In this document: positions 11,401 to 24,292 of the stretch, in pieces | How the letters are laid out: every line of letters starts with the position of its first letter | Position numbering within the stretch: the first letter of the stretch is position 1 | DNA from: Dactylellina haptotyla | Taxonomy: Eukaryota; Ascomycota; Orbiliomycetes; Orbiliales; Orbiliaceae | Reading direction: 5' to 3' | NCBI GenBank assembly: GCA_031310005.1 | Contig: CM062379.1 | Coordinates: forward strand, 3,782,001 to 3,846,000 | Length of the DNA: 64,000 nt | Position numbers and translations under genes: made by a program | The notes under the pieces: generated by a model | Told to the model about the DNA's origin: nothing | Seen by the model: only the letters and a program-made list of their open reading frames with translations | Database searches by the model: none

Positions 11401-13106
11401 AACACCATCCACCAGCGAACCACAGTCAAGGTGCAACGGAGAAGCCACAAAACATGACTGCCGTCTTCCCCCCTACTCGAATCGGCGAGCATATGACTCT
11501 CTCCGGCATGCCCCTTCCTCCGGGTAAAGAGCACTTGTTTCCCGTCGAGGTCCCGAACGAATGGAGACGCAACGGAGCTGTCAAGGCCTCTCCCTGGGCC
11601 CCAACTGCCCAAGAGACCCATGTTAAACGGTTCTCAATGTTCCTTCCAACGCCCGACAAGGATAAACAGTCTCAAGATACAGCGGCTAATGTAAGTTAAT
11701 TCTTCACATCTCTTCATTTCTCCCTCTCTCTCTGTCCTAGGAGCTAGCTGTTCCCTTGATAGCAGATGCTGATTTTGAAACCATGTCCGCAGCCAACCTG
11801 GCCTGTCAATGGGAATGCTCAAGCAAGCCCAGCCGCTACAGCTGCAACCGCTGAGCCTAAAGCCGAGCCTAAAGTCGAGTCTAAAGCCGAGCCTGACCGC
11901 CCTGACATGGCAGCCGCTGCTGCAAGATATCCAGATTTGCAGGAGCTCGGGAGCAACCCCAGGACCTGTGACACCAAGGTTCCCGGCCTCGCAACAACGA
12001 CCTTCAAAGGTTTGTTGTGGTGGAAATTTTCAACAAGGACGGCCGCAGGTGACCCCGTCCTCGATGCCGCTTTTGACAAAGCCAATGCGAAGCTCTCTCA
12101 AGCCCGTGCAGCAAACAAAGCCGCAGCTCCTCAGAACCAAGAGACCGCTGCCAACGTCAGCAAACTAGACACAGACGAAGACCCCAAGCCAGTCGAGCCT
12201 CCTGCCAAACAACTTACAGCCGCAACAATTTCCGAGCAAGCGAAATTTGATGAGGTCAAAAATAGAATATTGAACCTCGCTGGGCACACGCTTGTTGCAA
12301 AGTTTCAAGGGGAATCGCAGGCTCCAAAATGGCGAGAACCACCCAAGCGTAATTTTCTTGGGGATTGGGGGTATGGCGGTGAAAAACGATACATGGCCTT
12401 CCGCCAAAGGGAGCTTGTTAAACATGAGCAAAAGGTCAAAGCATGGCACGCTGAGCAAGCCGCCTTAAAGCTTGCGACTTCTGCAAAACAGAAGCCTAGA
12501 GTTCTCTCAGTCATCGACCCTAATTTGCAGGTGATTAGTAAACCAGCATTTCAGGGCACTGATGACGGAAAGCCCAAGGTCTCTTTGCCGAAGCCAGTCG
12601 TGAGAGCCCAGATTCTCTCGCCTTCGAAACCAGAACTTCCAAACACCCTGCCGACGGAAGAGGAGTTCAATATGACTGCTTTCCAACAGGAATTCGGGTC
12701 TACACCAACGGTTTGTTTGCCAATCGTCCCACCAAAACCTGCAGACGACAACGCCCAGGGCGCTCAAACCGCGGGCAAGAAAGGAAAGGACAAGAAACGC
12801 TACCCTCTTCGCGATTCGGACGTCAGCTCGAAGCCTATTGCTTTTGTCGACATTCTCGACAACCCTCATGTTGCGCCACCAATCAAGGTGAGGGTTCCGG
12901 GGATGACTGACGCAAGGGTCTTCCCCATGTCGACCGCTTACGAAAGTGCTTGGAAGGCACAACAACCTGGCCCTCGCAATCCTCGTCCTTCCCATCATGG
13001 CGAGCATCGCTCGGGGTCACACTCGCAAGGTGCGCGTACTGATAGTGGCTCCTCGCGTTCCCGCCATAGCGGCCGCCGCGGGCAGTTTAACAATGCGCCC
13101 CGCTAA
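8485..13106 (+). CDS. large, mostly disordered fungal protein of unknown function
   Basis: Coding exons are 8485-8682, 8872-9088, 9159-9317, 9385-11690 and about 11793-13106, giving about 1397 residues. The last acceptor could instead be at 11765, which adds nine residues in the same frame; the branch-like TGCTGAT favours 11793. I do not recognise the protein. Visible parts are a conserved-looking acidic/tryptophan motif (KWADIDDDDDNWVPPDTIEW) near residue 210, a long Pro/Gln/Ser-rich stretch, a charged Glu/Lys/Ala helix likely to form a coiled coil (residues about 540-610), and a second low-complexity block rich in His, Pro and Ser. The C-terminal 300 residues are better structured (KRNFLGDWGYGGEKRYMAFR). 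It ends in an Arg/Gly/Ser-rich tail suggestive of RNA binding. The long spliced leader suggests post-transcriptional control. No function is assigned. Confidence 0.8.
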
Positions 13107-14268
13107 GGTGGGAGGAGCTAACAGAAATCCTTGGCGTCCTATCAAGTACAGGAGCCAACATGGATCTCTTTTTTATATTCTTTCTTATTTGTTTTGATAA
13201 TCCTACCCCTTACGAGAATATAAGAGGGCTAGGTACTCTCACCATATCTGTACCCAATCCAATTCTCAACACTCTATTCTACGACATCACCATCCTTTTC
13301 CTTCTTTATTTCCCATTTTTATAACAAGACAAGATTAACCTTTAAAGGTGATCTCTGATCTAAGATAGCCATAGCCTCAGCCTAGCCTTGTGGGCTCGAG
13401 ATCTTACTAGCAACGACAACTAAAAACGAATAAAAACCCCGCCCCAACCCTAGCTTTAGCTATCTCCCAAAAAACTCTGTTTCCTCCCTACCGTATGCTT
13501 GATTTTACATTTGAACAGGACTAAAATGTATTAGTCCCCGCAGGACCAGAGGATCCTATTTTTCCTCCTTAAGCTTTTTGTTTGTCATTTTTTTCTCTCC
13601 AGCGTTCCTTTTTTTTGGACTTTTCTCGTGCATGTTTTAGTGTTTGGGCTTCTTTTGTTTCAAGCGTATCCATGGGTCGCTTTTCTCTCTCCTCGAAATA
13701 TCACAGCTACTATTGTTAGCTTCGAGGGACCCCATCTCCCATGGAAGAAATACACTTCTGTCTGGTCTGCCTTTTTTGTTTTTTTTTTCCCAATTAGGAC
13801 GTTTCTGGTATCGAGTTTCTGAAAGAAACCGTATCGTGCACACACGCGTGCGCGCTTACAGGGAAACTATATTACTCTGCTACGAACACAAAAACACGAG
13901 CTTCTAGTCTCGCAGGCGGCTAGGTAGCAAACTATCATAAACATAAAACACATATTTTTAAAAGAGTTAAACACAAAGTTCCTCCGTAATAGCCGAATTG
14001 TGACCTAGTCTTAGGGTAATGGTATATTTATTATTGAAAAGAATATGAATTCGTATTTATGTACATGTTATGCCTCTTTATATAATCTTTCTTGTACAAT
14101 GAAGATTGAAATTTGGTAATGATACGCAAAAAAAGAAAACTTTTAATTTGGAAAACAAAACCCGAGGAGACGACGCCGTGTAGAATGTGTATTTTTTATG
14201 GTCAGAGAAAACATAGACTCCTTGTTCTACTTCCGTTCCACATCAATAAATATATCGGCTTTTATATT
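13107..14268. other. convergent intergenic region
   Basis: This 1.16-kb region lies between the stop codons of the disordered-protein gene (+) and URA2 (-). It is AT-rich with T-rich tracts near 13560-13620 and 13780. It probably holds both 3' untranslated regions and polyadenylation signals. No coding frame, RNA gene or repeat is supported. Confidence 0.4.
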
Positions 14269-17200
14269 TTACAAGAGTACGCTGGCCAAAATTGCCATTC
14301 TGGTGAACAATCCGTATCTCATCTAAAATATTTAAAAGGTTTGCATATTAGCTCTCAATCCTCAACTTGTTTTAAATCACAAAAAGAAGTCACTAACCTG
14401 TCTAAAGTACGCAGCTCTCTGGTCGAAATCGACTTCCTCATTGATCTCCGCATTCCTGGGCAACGGGTGCAAAACCACCATATGCTCCTTGGCGTGCTTC
14501 AAAACCTTGTTATCGACGATAAAGCTGTCCTTCAACTTCTCGTACTCTGCAAGATCTGAGAACCTCTCCTTTTGCACACGGGTGCAGTACAAAACGTCAC
14601 TTCGGCCGATAATCTCGGGCGTGAGCTCGGTGTACTCGCCGAGCAGTGATCCGCGGCTCTCGATCTCTTTCTTGACTTCCGCGGGCATGGCCAATTCAGC
14701 TGGGGATACGAATTGGATTCTCACATCGTAATGGAGGAGAAGCTTGGCGAGACTGTGCACTGTACGGCCGTACTTGAGATCTCCCATGAAGGTTACGGTG
14801 AGACCGTTGACAGTACCCAATTCTTCACGGATAGTGAAGAGATCCAAGAAAGCTTGTGTGGGGTGCTCCTTGCTGCCGTTTCCGCCATTGATGATTGGAA
14901 CTGGAGAGAAGCGGGCAGCGGTCTCAGCGCTGGCTTCGTCGGGGTGGCGGAGAACGATACCGTCTCCGTAGCAGGCAAGAGTGCGGATGGTGTCTTGGAG
15001 GGTCTCGCCCTTCTTGCTGCTAGACATGTCGGCTGCGATGGGGATGGTTCGGCCACCAAGTCTTTGCATGGCGGCATCGAAGGAGGCAGAGGTACGAGTG
15101 GATGGCTCGAAGAACATGGTGCACAAGACCCGCCCTTTGAGAAGATCGATGACCCCGTATCTCTCAACCGCGGTACGCATTTCCTGCGCGATAGTGAAGA
15201 GCAAGTGCAAATCGCTTCTGTTGAATTGATTCACGGATAGGATGTGCCTTCTGCGGAAAGGAGAACGGGAGACCAATTCGTACAGAGCAGGTGAAACTTG
15301 CTTCTCTGGTTGCAAGATGTTGTACGGAGACAAACCAGAGGCACGAACGATGTCCTGGCTAGCAGTGCTTGGTCTAGGACCATCAAGATCAAGAGTCTCG
15401 AGCTGACCTGCGGTGCTTGGACGCTTGAATTGAGAGAAACCGCCGGCGCCGGCGTTTGACTCTCTTCTACCTCCAACCAGTGGCTTGATTGGTGGTGACT
15501 TGATAGTTGGCGCGGGTCGTGGACCAGAGGAAGACATGTCCTTTCCGACCGTTCCGTCGGCAATGAGAACTCCATCCAAGCAAGAGGTCTCTCCTTCAAA
15601 GACAACCCGCTCAACGGAGCCCTTCAAGACCTTGCCGGCAAATGGTGACCAGCAATCTTCCTCTTCGATACGGATGCTTCGATCGAGGTTAGCTTCAACG
15701 GCACACTGCGGCTGCTCGTGCAAGTCAAAGATTTCCATAGGGTTGTCTCTCAATCGCTTAGTTATGTCTTCCAAGGTGAGCCTCTTGTCGGCTACAGCGG
15801 TAAACAGCAGTGGCAGAGCCTCAGCGATTCCGAGAGTTGGAGATCCTGTTCCCTTAACGTCGACTGAGACTTGGTAGGGGAGACTGCCAACAGAGAAGCA
15901 ATCAATGATATCCAAGTGCTCCCATAGGGCTGCTTGGTCTTCCTTGGTTGGCAAAGCGGTGCATTGTGGGTAATCTTCTTGGGAGAGGAAGAGAGCGTAG
16001 ATTGCGACGTCGCAGGTAACCTGGAGCCCCTTCGCCTTGCTGAGAGCGATGAGTTTGATATCGTCTTTAGTGGTCACACTGGTAATATGAACGTTTCTGC
16101 TGTGAAGACTGGCCAATAGCAAGATGGAGGCAAGATCGCTAGTCTTTGCGTCTGTGACGATTGGTTTGTTTGTTGGCCAGACTTCGAAGTGCGCAGCAAC
16201 GGCGGCAACTTTGTTGAAATTACCAGAGAAGTGGTTGAATGGGATGAACAAAGATCCGACTTCAGAGGTCAAGTTTGTAAGCTGCTTCGCATTCGTAGTG
16301 GTAGCGGCAACTGAAAAGTTGTAATCGCAGAAGGCGGCTTTTCTGGCATTGTTATGCGCAGTGCTCAAAGCCCTTGCATCTGTCAAGGAGTTCTCAAGGC
16401 CGAGAGGCATAATCCTGACCATCGAAAATCCTGCTGCGGCAGAAGCCTTCATGACTTTCTCGAAATCACGGCTTCCGGGCTTAGCCAATCCTGGAACAAA
16501 TGCTGCAATGTTAACTAACCCAGGCAGGGTAGCAGAAAGGTGGCTAGCCTTGTAATCAACAGGCGAGACCTCGAGCTCATAGTTTCTAATGATAGCTTCA
16601 ATGAGCAACTTCGCGGTCTTGACGTTGGTGACCAACGGTGTTTGGAAATCGACCGCCAAACGACGACTTCGGTAACCCTGGGAGATATAGTTTGATGGAC
16701 GTCTGAAGCGGTTGGCAGAAGGTAAATTGATATACAAATCGATCAAGTTGTTCTCCAAATGCTGGGTGAGAGAGTATTCAGACTTCTGGTCATTCTTCTC
16801 GTCCGGACCAAGAGCCTCAAGGAATTTGACTGGGACACCGTTGGCCTCAAGGAAATCAGCAGTACCGGTAGTGGCAAAGATCTTGAATCCATAATCGTGA
16901 AGTTTCTTAACGGATGGCAGGATTTCAGCCTTCTCCTTGTAGCTACCAATCGAAAACAAAATGTTCTTCTTTGGCAAGCGGAAGCCAGTAGAGAGCATCG
17001 CCTTGAGGTAAGCCTCATACTTATCACGACCAAAAGATGCGACCTCTCCAGTAGATGCCATCTCAACACCAAGAACAGGATCGGCTCCAGAGAGACGAGA
17101 GAAACTGAACTGTGGCGCTTTGACACCGACATAGTTCTGAGGGATGTTAACAGTTGGGTAAGCTTCTACTGGTGCACCAATGATAACATTCGTAGCCATC

Positions 17201-20200
17201 TCAATCAAATCAACTCCCATAACCTTGGAGACGAATGGGAAAGATCTCGAGGCTCTGACATTGCACTCGATAACTTTAATCTCGTTATCCTTTGCGATGA
17301 ACTGAATGTTGTAAGGACCGGTGACGTTGAGAGCATTACCGATCTTACGAGTAGCCTCGGTAATTCTCCTAACAGTCTCAGGATCGAGATCCTGAGGAGG
17401 TAAGATCAAAGTAGCATCACCGGAGTGAACACCGGCATTTTCAACGTGCTCGGAGATGAAGTGCATGATCATCTTTCCGTCCTTGGCGACAGCATCCATC
17501 TCAATTTCCTTGGCGTTTTCGATGTATTTGCTGATAACGACTGGATGTTCTCTTGAGACTTCGACGGCTTGCTGAAGGTAGCTCGCCAAATCATCTTTAG
17601 AGTAAACAGTGTTCATAGCAGCTCCAGAGAGCACGTATGATGGTCGGACGAGCACAGGGTATGAGACCTTGTCGCAGAAAGCAGAAGCTTCCTCGATGCT
17701 AGTAAGTTCTTTCCAGTCTGGCTGATCGACTTCTATTCGGTCAAGCATACGCGAGAACTTGAAACGATTCTCAGCCGTATCAATCATCTCTGGTGAAGTG
17801 CCGAGAATCTTGACGTTAAGACGGTAAAGAGGAAGGGCAATATTGTTAGGGGTTTGACCACCCATGGATAAAATCACACCGCTAGAGCTTTCTAGGTTGT
17901 AGATATCAAGAATGCTCTCAAGGTTGATATTTTCAAAATAGAGTCTGTATTGAACATTGATTAGCGAGTTGTGCCACAATATACATTGCGAAAATATAAC
18001 TTACTTGTCAGCTTCATCGTAATCGGTACTGACGGTCTCTGGATTGTAGTTGACCATGATAGTCTTGATGCCACGCTCTCTGAGAGTTCTGACGGCTCTA
18101 ACAGCACACCAATCGAACTCGACGGAAGATCCAATTCTGTACACACCAGATCCAAGAACCATGATACCTTGGTCTTCGAACACAACATCGTGCTCATGCG
18201 CATTGTAAGTGAGATATAGATAGTTTGTGAAAGCCGGAAATTCAGCAGCAACGGTATCGATCTGCTTCACGAAGGGCATGAGACCCTGATCAACTCTAGC
18301 ACGTCTGACTGCAAGTTCGTTGCTACCCCAGAAGTTGGCTAACTGTCTATCGCAGAAACCAAGCTGCTTGGCCATACGGAACAGCCCAGATGGAATGGAA
18401 GCAGGGGTGTATTTCTTGAGGATGTTTCCGACTTGGACGAGCCCCATCAATCTGTTCAAGAACCACTTATCGATCTTGGTCATCTCCCAGATTTTGTGGA
18501 CTTCGTAACCAGCGTGCATCGCATTGGCGATCGCGAAGAGACGCTGGTCGGATGGAAATTGGAGCTCTTGGTCAATGGACATGAGGGCCTGGGTTTCGTT
18601 GAAGCCAAGATTGTGGTAATCGATCGCCCGAATAGCCTTCTGGATGGCTTCTTCGAACGTTCTACCGATACTCATGACTTCTCCGACGGATTTCATGGAG
18701 GAACTGAGCTGTGTCGACACACGAGTGAACTTCTTCAAGTCCCATCTGGGGATCTTAACAACGACATAGTCGAGGGAAGGTTCGAAACAGGCGCAAGTGA
18801 CCTTTGTAACTGAGTTGGAAATCTCATTCAATGGAATTCCGAGACCCAATTTCGCAGCAACAAAGGCAAGCGGGTAGCCGGTTGCTTTAGAAGCCAGTGC
18901 CGAGGAACGGGACAGACGAGCGTTCACCTCGATAATGCAATACTCCCTTGAAACTGGGTTCAACGCATATTGAATGTTGCATTCACCAACGACACCCAAG
19001 TGACGGATAACATTTACCGCTGTGGTACGTAGCATGTTATAGTCATCATCCGAAAGTGTCTGGGAAGGAGCAACGACAATGGAGTCACCAGTATGGATAC
19101 CCAAGGGATCAAAGTTCTAAACGCGGACTGTTAACCTAGCTCATCAATCTTTTTATTGTTCCGGATAGCTTACCTCCATGTTACAGACCGTAATACAGTT
19201 GTCCTGACAATCTCGGACAACTTCGTATTCGATCTCCTTCCAGCCCTTCATACTCTTTTCAATCAAAACTTGAGGACTGGCAGCGAACGCCTTGTTGCAA
19301 AGGTCCACAAGTTCCTCTTCGTTGTCTGCGAAACCACTGCCCAAACCACCAAGAGCGTACGCAGCACGGACAATAACAGGGAATCCGATATCCTTGACAA
19401 CTCTGAGAGACTCCTCAACAGTCGAAGCTGAGGCTGACTTGGCGCATTTCTCACCAATTTTCTCCATACTACGAGCGAACAGCTCTCTGTCTTCAGTGGT
19501 GATAATGGTATCGATAGGGGTACCCAGAACTTGGACTCCCAGTTCTTCGAACTCATCCTTGAGCTGGATACCGACTTGCAGAGCAGTCTGGCCACCGAAA
19601 GTTACATAAATAGCATCGGGACGCTCATGCTTGATAACTTTTCGGACAAAGTCCGCGGTAACGGGCAGGAAATAGACCTTGTCAGCCAAACCTTTTGAAG
19701 TTTGGATGGTGGCAATATTGGGGTTGATGAGAATTGTATATATGCCCTCTTCTTTCAAGGCCTTAATAGCTTGACTACCAGAGTAATCAAACTCTCCAGC
19801 TTGCCCAATACTGAGGCCACCGCTACCCAAGATCAACACTTTCTTGACATGAACTTTAGGTGAGCGCTCGACATTGTCCTTCTTGAGACCGCCTGGGAAG
19901 ACAATGGGCGACTTGAGGCACTTCTCTGGGCTCTCGTGACACCTCTTGACGGCATCTAAGAAAACATCAAACAATATCTCTGTGTCACGAGGACCCGGTG
20001 TGCTTTCAGGATGGAACTGGACGCTGAACTGTGGTTTCGAAACGTGGTATATACCTTCGTTCGATCCATCGTTTGCGTTGACAAAGAGCTCCTGCCAGCC
20101 TTCTGCCAGAGTGGCGGTGTCAACCGCGTATCCGTGGTTCTGAGATGTAATATAACATCTACCAGAGATCATGTTTGTGCAGGGGATATTGTGGCCTCTG

Positions 20201-21551
20201 TTACCAAACTTCATCTTCTTAGTCGAGGCGCCAGTTGCTCTAGCGAGGAGTTGGTGACCCAAACAGATACCGAAAATAGGAGTTTTATCTTCCTTCAGGG
20301 CAATTTGAATGTTCTTGACGGTCTTGTCAAGCATGGCCGGATCACCCGGACCGTTGCTAATAAAGAGACCGTCGTACTTCCCAGCTTCCAGCGTGGGGAA
20401 GTCGTAGTCCCATGGAACAACTTTGATCTCAAACCCACGATCTAGGAAGCAACGGATTTGGTTGTATTTCATACCAACATCAACGCAAAGAATTCGCAAC
20501 GGCTTGCCCTGGGTAGCTGGGGGTGTGTAGACCTTTGGTTCGCGGATGGAAACTGTAGGCGGTGTTGTTAGTATTCATTTTCACCCTGAAAGGCAGAAGA
20601 TGAGAGGTATACCCTCAGCAACCAAATTCTTCTTATTTGGGTCAACCCAATCAACAGCTTCGAAATGCTCTCGCCACGACTTGTTTGGTGAGAGCTTCAA
20701 TAGAGCACCGACTCCATGTGCGAGCTCGCCCAGTTTGGATGTCTTCTTCTGGAGCAACAGTTTCCCTAGCATGCTTCCCTGCTGGCGGATTTTCTTGGTA
20801 AGAGCTCTCGTATCGACACCGTAAATTGCTGGGACATCCTGTTCTTTCAGCCATGCGCCGAGCGAGCTAGAGGCGAGGTAGTGGCTGTAGTTCTCGCCAG
20901 CGTATGAGGCAACGACCAAACCAGCGATGTGGATCTGGTTGGACTCGAAGTAAGCTGGTAGGTCTGCCGATAGGCGGTCGACATCTTCACGCTTAGGAAC
21001 ACCTGTGGGAACAGGACGTTAAATACAATTGCCTTGCAAATACCTATCCAATTGGCTTATTGACATACCATAGTTTCCAACAAGTGGGAATGTAATGACG
21101 AGAATCTGGCCACGATATGAAGGGTCTGTTATGGATTCAGGATATCCAACCATGCCTGTCATTTGCAAGAAAATGAGTAAGCACTGCATCACCAGTCAAT
21201 TGGGGTGTTTATTTAGTCAATTGACAGCATACCAGTCTGGAAAACCATCTCTCCACTGACGCTCTTCTGAGCACCAAAGCTATATCCTTGATACACACTA
21301 CCATCTTGGAACTCGAGGGCCATAAGACCCTCGTCATCGGTGGTTCCGTCGGCCAATTGGCCATCTTTGGTCAAATTTCTAGCAGTAACAGGAGGGTACG
21401 GGTAGTCTGATGGCAGCGTGGTAGGCACCGGGGTCTCGGGCTTGTCTGCTAGGACGGAGCCGGTAGCCGGACCTGGGGATGCGGCGGCATTGCGCAGTTG
21501 GTGGGGCGGAAGGCGGGGCGACGTGGGGTTGTTGGAGGCTTGGGAAGCCAT
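14269..21551 (-). CDS. URA2: multifunctional CAD protein: glutamine amidotransferase / carbamoyl-phosphate synthase / aspartate transcarbamylase
   Basis: Catalyses the first two steps of de novo pyrimidine synthesis (pyrABCN in Aspergillus). Coding exons are 21551-21233, 21155-21069, 21002-20613, 20552-19174, 19116-18005, 17944-14398 and 14322-14269, giving 2295 residues. Domains in order: glutamine amidotransferase to about 490, with the nucleophile Cys in GICLGHQ (about 362) and the QFHPE histidine; two carbamoyl-phosphate synthetase halves to about 1540; a dihydroorotase-like domain; a Ser/Pro-rich linker; and aspartate transcarbamylase with [13 protein letters not shown] and [10 protein letters not shown]. 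The dihydroorotase-like domain has [10 protein letters not shown] where active enzymes carry the HxH metal ligands, so it is inactive, as is usual in fungi. The linker holds RRES, a kinase-type site that might regulate the enzyme. UTP feedback is family knowledge. Confidence 0.96.
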
Positions 21552-22732
21552 TGCAAGGTTTTTTTTTCTCGTTTGGAAAAAAAATAAAAAATAATGAAAG
21601 TAAGGGAGAAGTTCTACTATGTGAGAGATTCTCGGAGAATCGTGAATTTTACACGGGGAACTGCAGAAGGGTTCCTTCAATTAAATACGGACGATCTAGA
21701 TCGATCTCGGTCCAATGCACGCGAAGTGGACTGGTTTAGAGAAAGTGTGGGGATCGGATGGCTGCATGCATTGTGATATCACCACTCAACCAGTCAGCGT
21801 CAGGTCCATTTCAGTGAATTGATTGGGAACAACATTCTTGTCTGTTCCAGGGCCAGGTATTGGCACATTCTTCCTCTTCTTATCTCTCTTTCTTCTTCAT
21901 GCTCAAATGTGCATTGCGGGACCACAAACCTGGGGGACCCGATCTCTCGTCCTCGCCTTTCTTGTCTCGTCTCGTCTTCGTCCGTCCGTTCCTTTGTCAA
22001 TTGGCGTCGCTCTCCAGGTAGTTCTTGCCGCAGTATTCGCTGGAGGTGTCTCGTGAAGCTTGACAAAGGAATGAATGAACAAAAGATAAGAGAGGGGGAA
22101 GAGGAGAGAGAGAAAGAAGGAAGAAAGAGAGGAGAGAAAAAATTTTGTGCCCACGATCAGAAAAATATTATTTAGACTCCTTCGATCGGTGCCTGCCTGC
22201 AACTTTTTTTTTTCTTCTTCGCTTCTCTTTTTTTTTTTTTTTTTTTTTCGACTTCTTTGCGCGTTGGAGCTCGGCTGAAGATGTGAACCCCTGCAAGTCC
22301 AGCCGAACCAAGCTCGAAGAAGGCCGAACACATCGACATCGATGTTTGTGGTTTCCAGCACCAATGCCGCACAAACGTGGGTGGGGCAGGTGTGACGGGT
22401 GCAGGACACCGGACGTTTAGCGATTGATTTTATGTTGTATGTTTTCATATGTGATATTGCATAATTGTATAATTATTTTGTATAATCGTACATTGTAACC
22501 CTCCGCCCCAAAAGAACTGTATAACTGTATGTAGGTATATGCGAATTCCCTGAGTGAAAAGCCTTCTAGATCAGCGTGACAAAGCTGTAAAAAATATCCC
22601 AAAAAATTTTAAACAGAAGGAAAAATCATTATATATCGACATATTACCCGCTCGATGCAATAGCCCAAATGTTGCTAAAAAGAAGAATTTTGATACAAGG
22701 AAAGAAAAAAGGAAAAGATCCAGACTATTCAT
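21552..22732. promoter_or_regulatory. URA2 upstream region and PEX12 3' region
   Basis: This 1.18-kb region lies between two minus-strand genes. Close to URA2 it has homopolymer A/T runs around 21558-21596. It also has purine-rich (22080-22140) and CT-rich (about 21860-22010) tracts and a long T run at 22227-22248. Such tracts are common in fungal promoters and leaders. I see no coding frame and no upstream ORF of recognised regulatory type. Confidence 0.4.
22227..22248. repeat. poly-T tract
   Basis: An uninterrupted run of about 22 T lies in the region upstream of URA2. It is a simple repeat and may act as a nucleosome-disfavouring element (inference). Confidence 0.85.
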
Positions 22733-24133
22733 CTATACCATTATTCTGCGTAGACCTTCCGATCCACCGAGAAGCTTCGCACCAGTGACCGGGCACCAAG
22801 GCCCCACGTCCTCTTCAATCCACCTGTACGCGCATGGGTAACAGAAAACAAACCCTGTCTGTATGGCAGCCGGGTTTGTCATTTCGTTCTTGCAAATCGC
22901 ACAAATCTTCGAATCTTTGGGCAATTCCACAAGCCTCTTGCTTGCTTCCTTGCGTTTGTCCTCGGCTGGTGGTGGTGCAGGGACGGACGGGCGTGATAGT
23001 TCGATCGCCCCAGTTGCCTTTGAGGACAGCTGTCGTGCGAAATCCGAGGCATACCACCACTCGAGGAATTTGAGGAAGAATATCGATGTTGGCAGTAGCA
23101 CCTTGAGTGAGTCGAGCAGCTTGGGTAAGATGACCCGCGAGAAAACTTTTGGTGAGAACATGGTCCACCAGCTGAGGACAGGAGCCAGCCCTGGTTTCTT
23201 GTTCAGTGATTTCAAGGCTTCGTATGCTCTCTGATACGCGCAATTGAATTAGCAACATGTTTCTTCGGTGCGAGATGGAAAATACGTACGTGATCAGCCT
23301 CGGTAAGCCGACGCATCCTCAAGCCGACGAGGTAGTCGAACGGCGTGTGATAGTATGATTTATTAAAGAGGTATGCGAGATTGAAGCCCAGCATGGAGAG
23401 ATAATACGCCGCATTGATAGCTGGATATGCTTTTCGGAATCCAATCTTCAGTTTGTGTAGTAGCTTCTCAGATGACGTCGCCTAGACAGAACTTAGTCAG
23501 CAGGCGTATTCTAACGCGGGAGAGATATATCAACTAACATTCTCATCCAATTCCTCCTCCCGCGGACGGTAGTTTGTGAAGAGGCTCTGTGCTGCTCCCC
23601 CAGCGTGTATCTCGTATAGATCGTCGAGTTTCCGTTTTAAATAGGGTACCCCAACAATAACGAACAAGGCCTTCCAGGAATCCAGTTCACCCAGCTTCGT
23701 CGCCTCCCTCAATGGACCAGGTGCCGTCCGGCTGGTTGTCGGTAGCTCGTTCACGGTCAGAACCCTCTCCCGCTTGATCCCATAAAAGTTCTCCGTGAAA
23801 CTCCCATTCCAGGATTTCAAATAGTGCCGCTCAACCAGGAGCATAAGCAGGGCGTAGGCCTCATCGAAGCGTTTGACGATATGTATAAGATAGCGCGGGT
23901 GCCGCTGGGTGATTATGGCGAGAATATATCGGATGGAAGGTTCGAGGAGATCACGAAGCTGCTGTTCGCTGACGAGTTCTATTGACGCGCGGGAAGAAGA
24001 CGAACGGTCGCGGCGTTAGTCTGTGTGCGTCCTTCTCTCCTGACTCTATTGCCGGACGAAGGAGGGAGTACGTACCGAACAAACTTGGCTTGTTGTCGTC
24101 GATTCCCGACGAGATATTGCTCATGAACTCCAT
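22733..24133 (-). CDS. PEX12: peroxisome assembly protein Pex12
   Basis: Subunit of the peroxisomal RING ubiquitin ligase complex (with Pex2 and Pex10) that recycles the Pex5 import receptor. Coding exons are 24133-24076, 23978-23539, 23481-23290 and 23230-22733, giving 395 residues. The N-terminus MEFMSNISSGIDDNKPSLF leads into the Pex2/Pex12 domain (LRDLLEPSIRYILAIITQRH, then YRPREEELDEN). Hydrophobic segments follow (LLPTSIFFLKFLEWWYASDF). A C-terminal partial RING begins with CAICKNEMTNPAAIQTGFVF and continues C-YPC and W-C-PVTG. As in other Pex12 proteins, the RING lacks some zinc ligands. It is divergent from an MT-A70 gene with 159 bp between starts. Confidence 0.94.
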
Positions 24134-24292
24134 CGTGAAGCGCGGTCTGGCAGCGGACGACGCTCTCTCTGGCTGCGAGATCCGGTGGTCAACAGACGGG
24201 CGGACGGTGGTGGTTGAAGATGGAGGTTGAATTCCGACCAGCCGCTTGGCCGCCTGCCCGTCTCGTCTGTTGACAACAACGAAAGGCAGCGA
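24134..24292. promoter_or_regulatory. bidirectional promoter PEX12 / MT-A70 gene
   Basis: Only 159 bp separate the PEX12 start (-) and the first in-frame ATG of the methyltransferase gene (+). The frame of the latter stays open upstream to at least 24227, but without an ATG. The region is GC-rich with no TATA box, so promoter elements must be shared or overlap the coding sequences. Confidence 0.45.

Noticed and set aside
14441-20824. Many long open frames on the plus strand opposite URA2
   Set aside because: They are antisense shadows of a highly conserved gene with strong codon bias; none has its own start context or homology.
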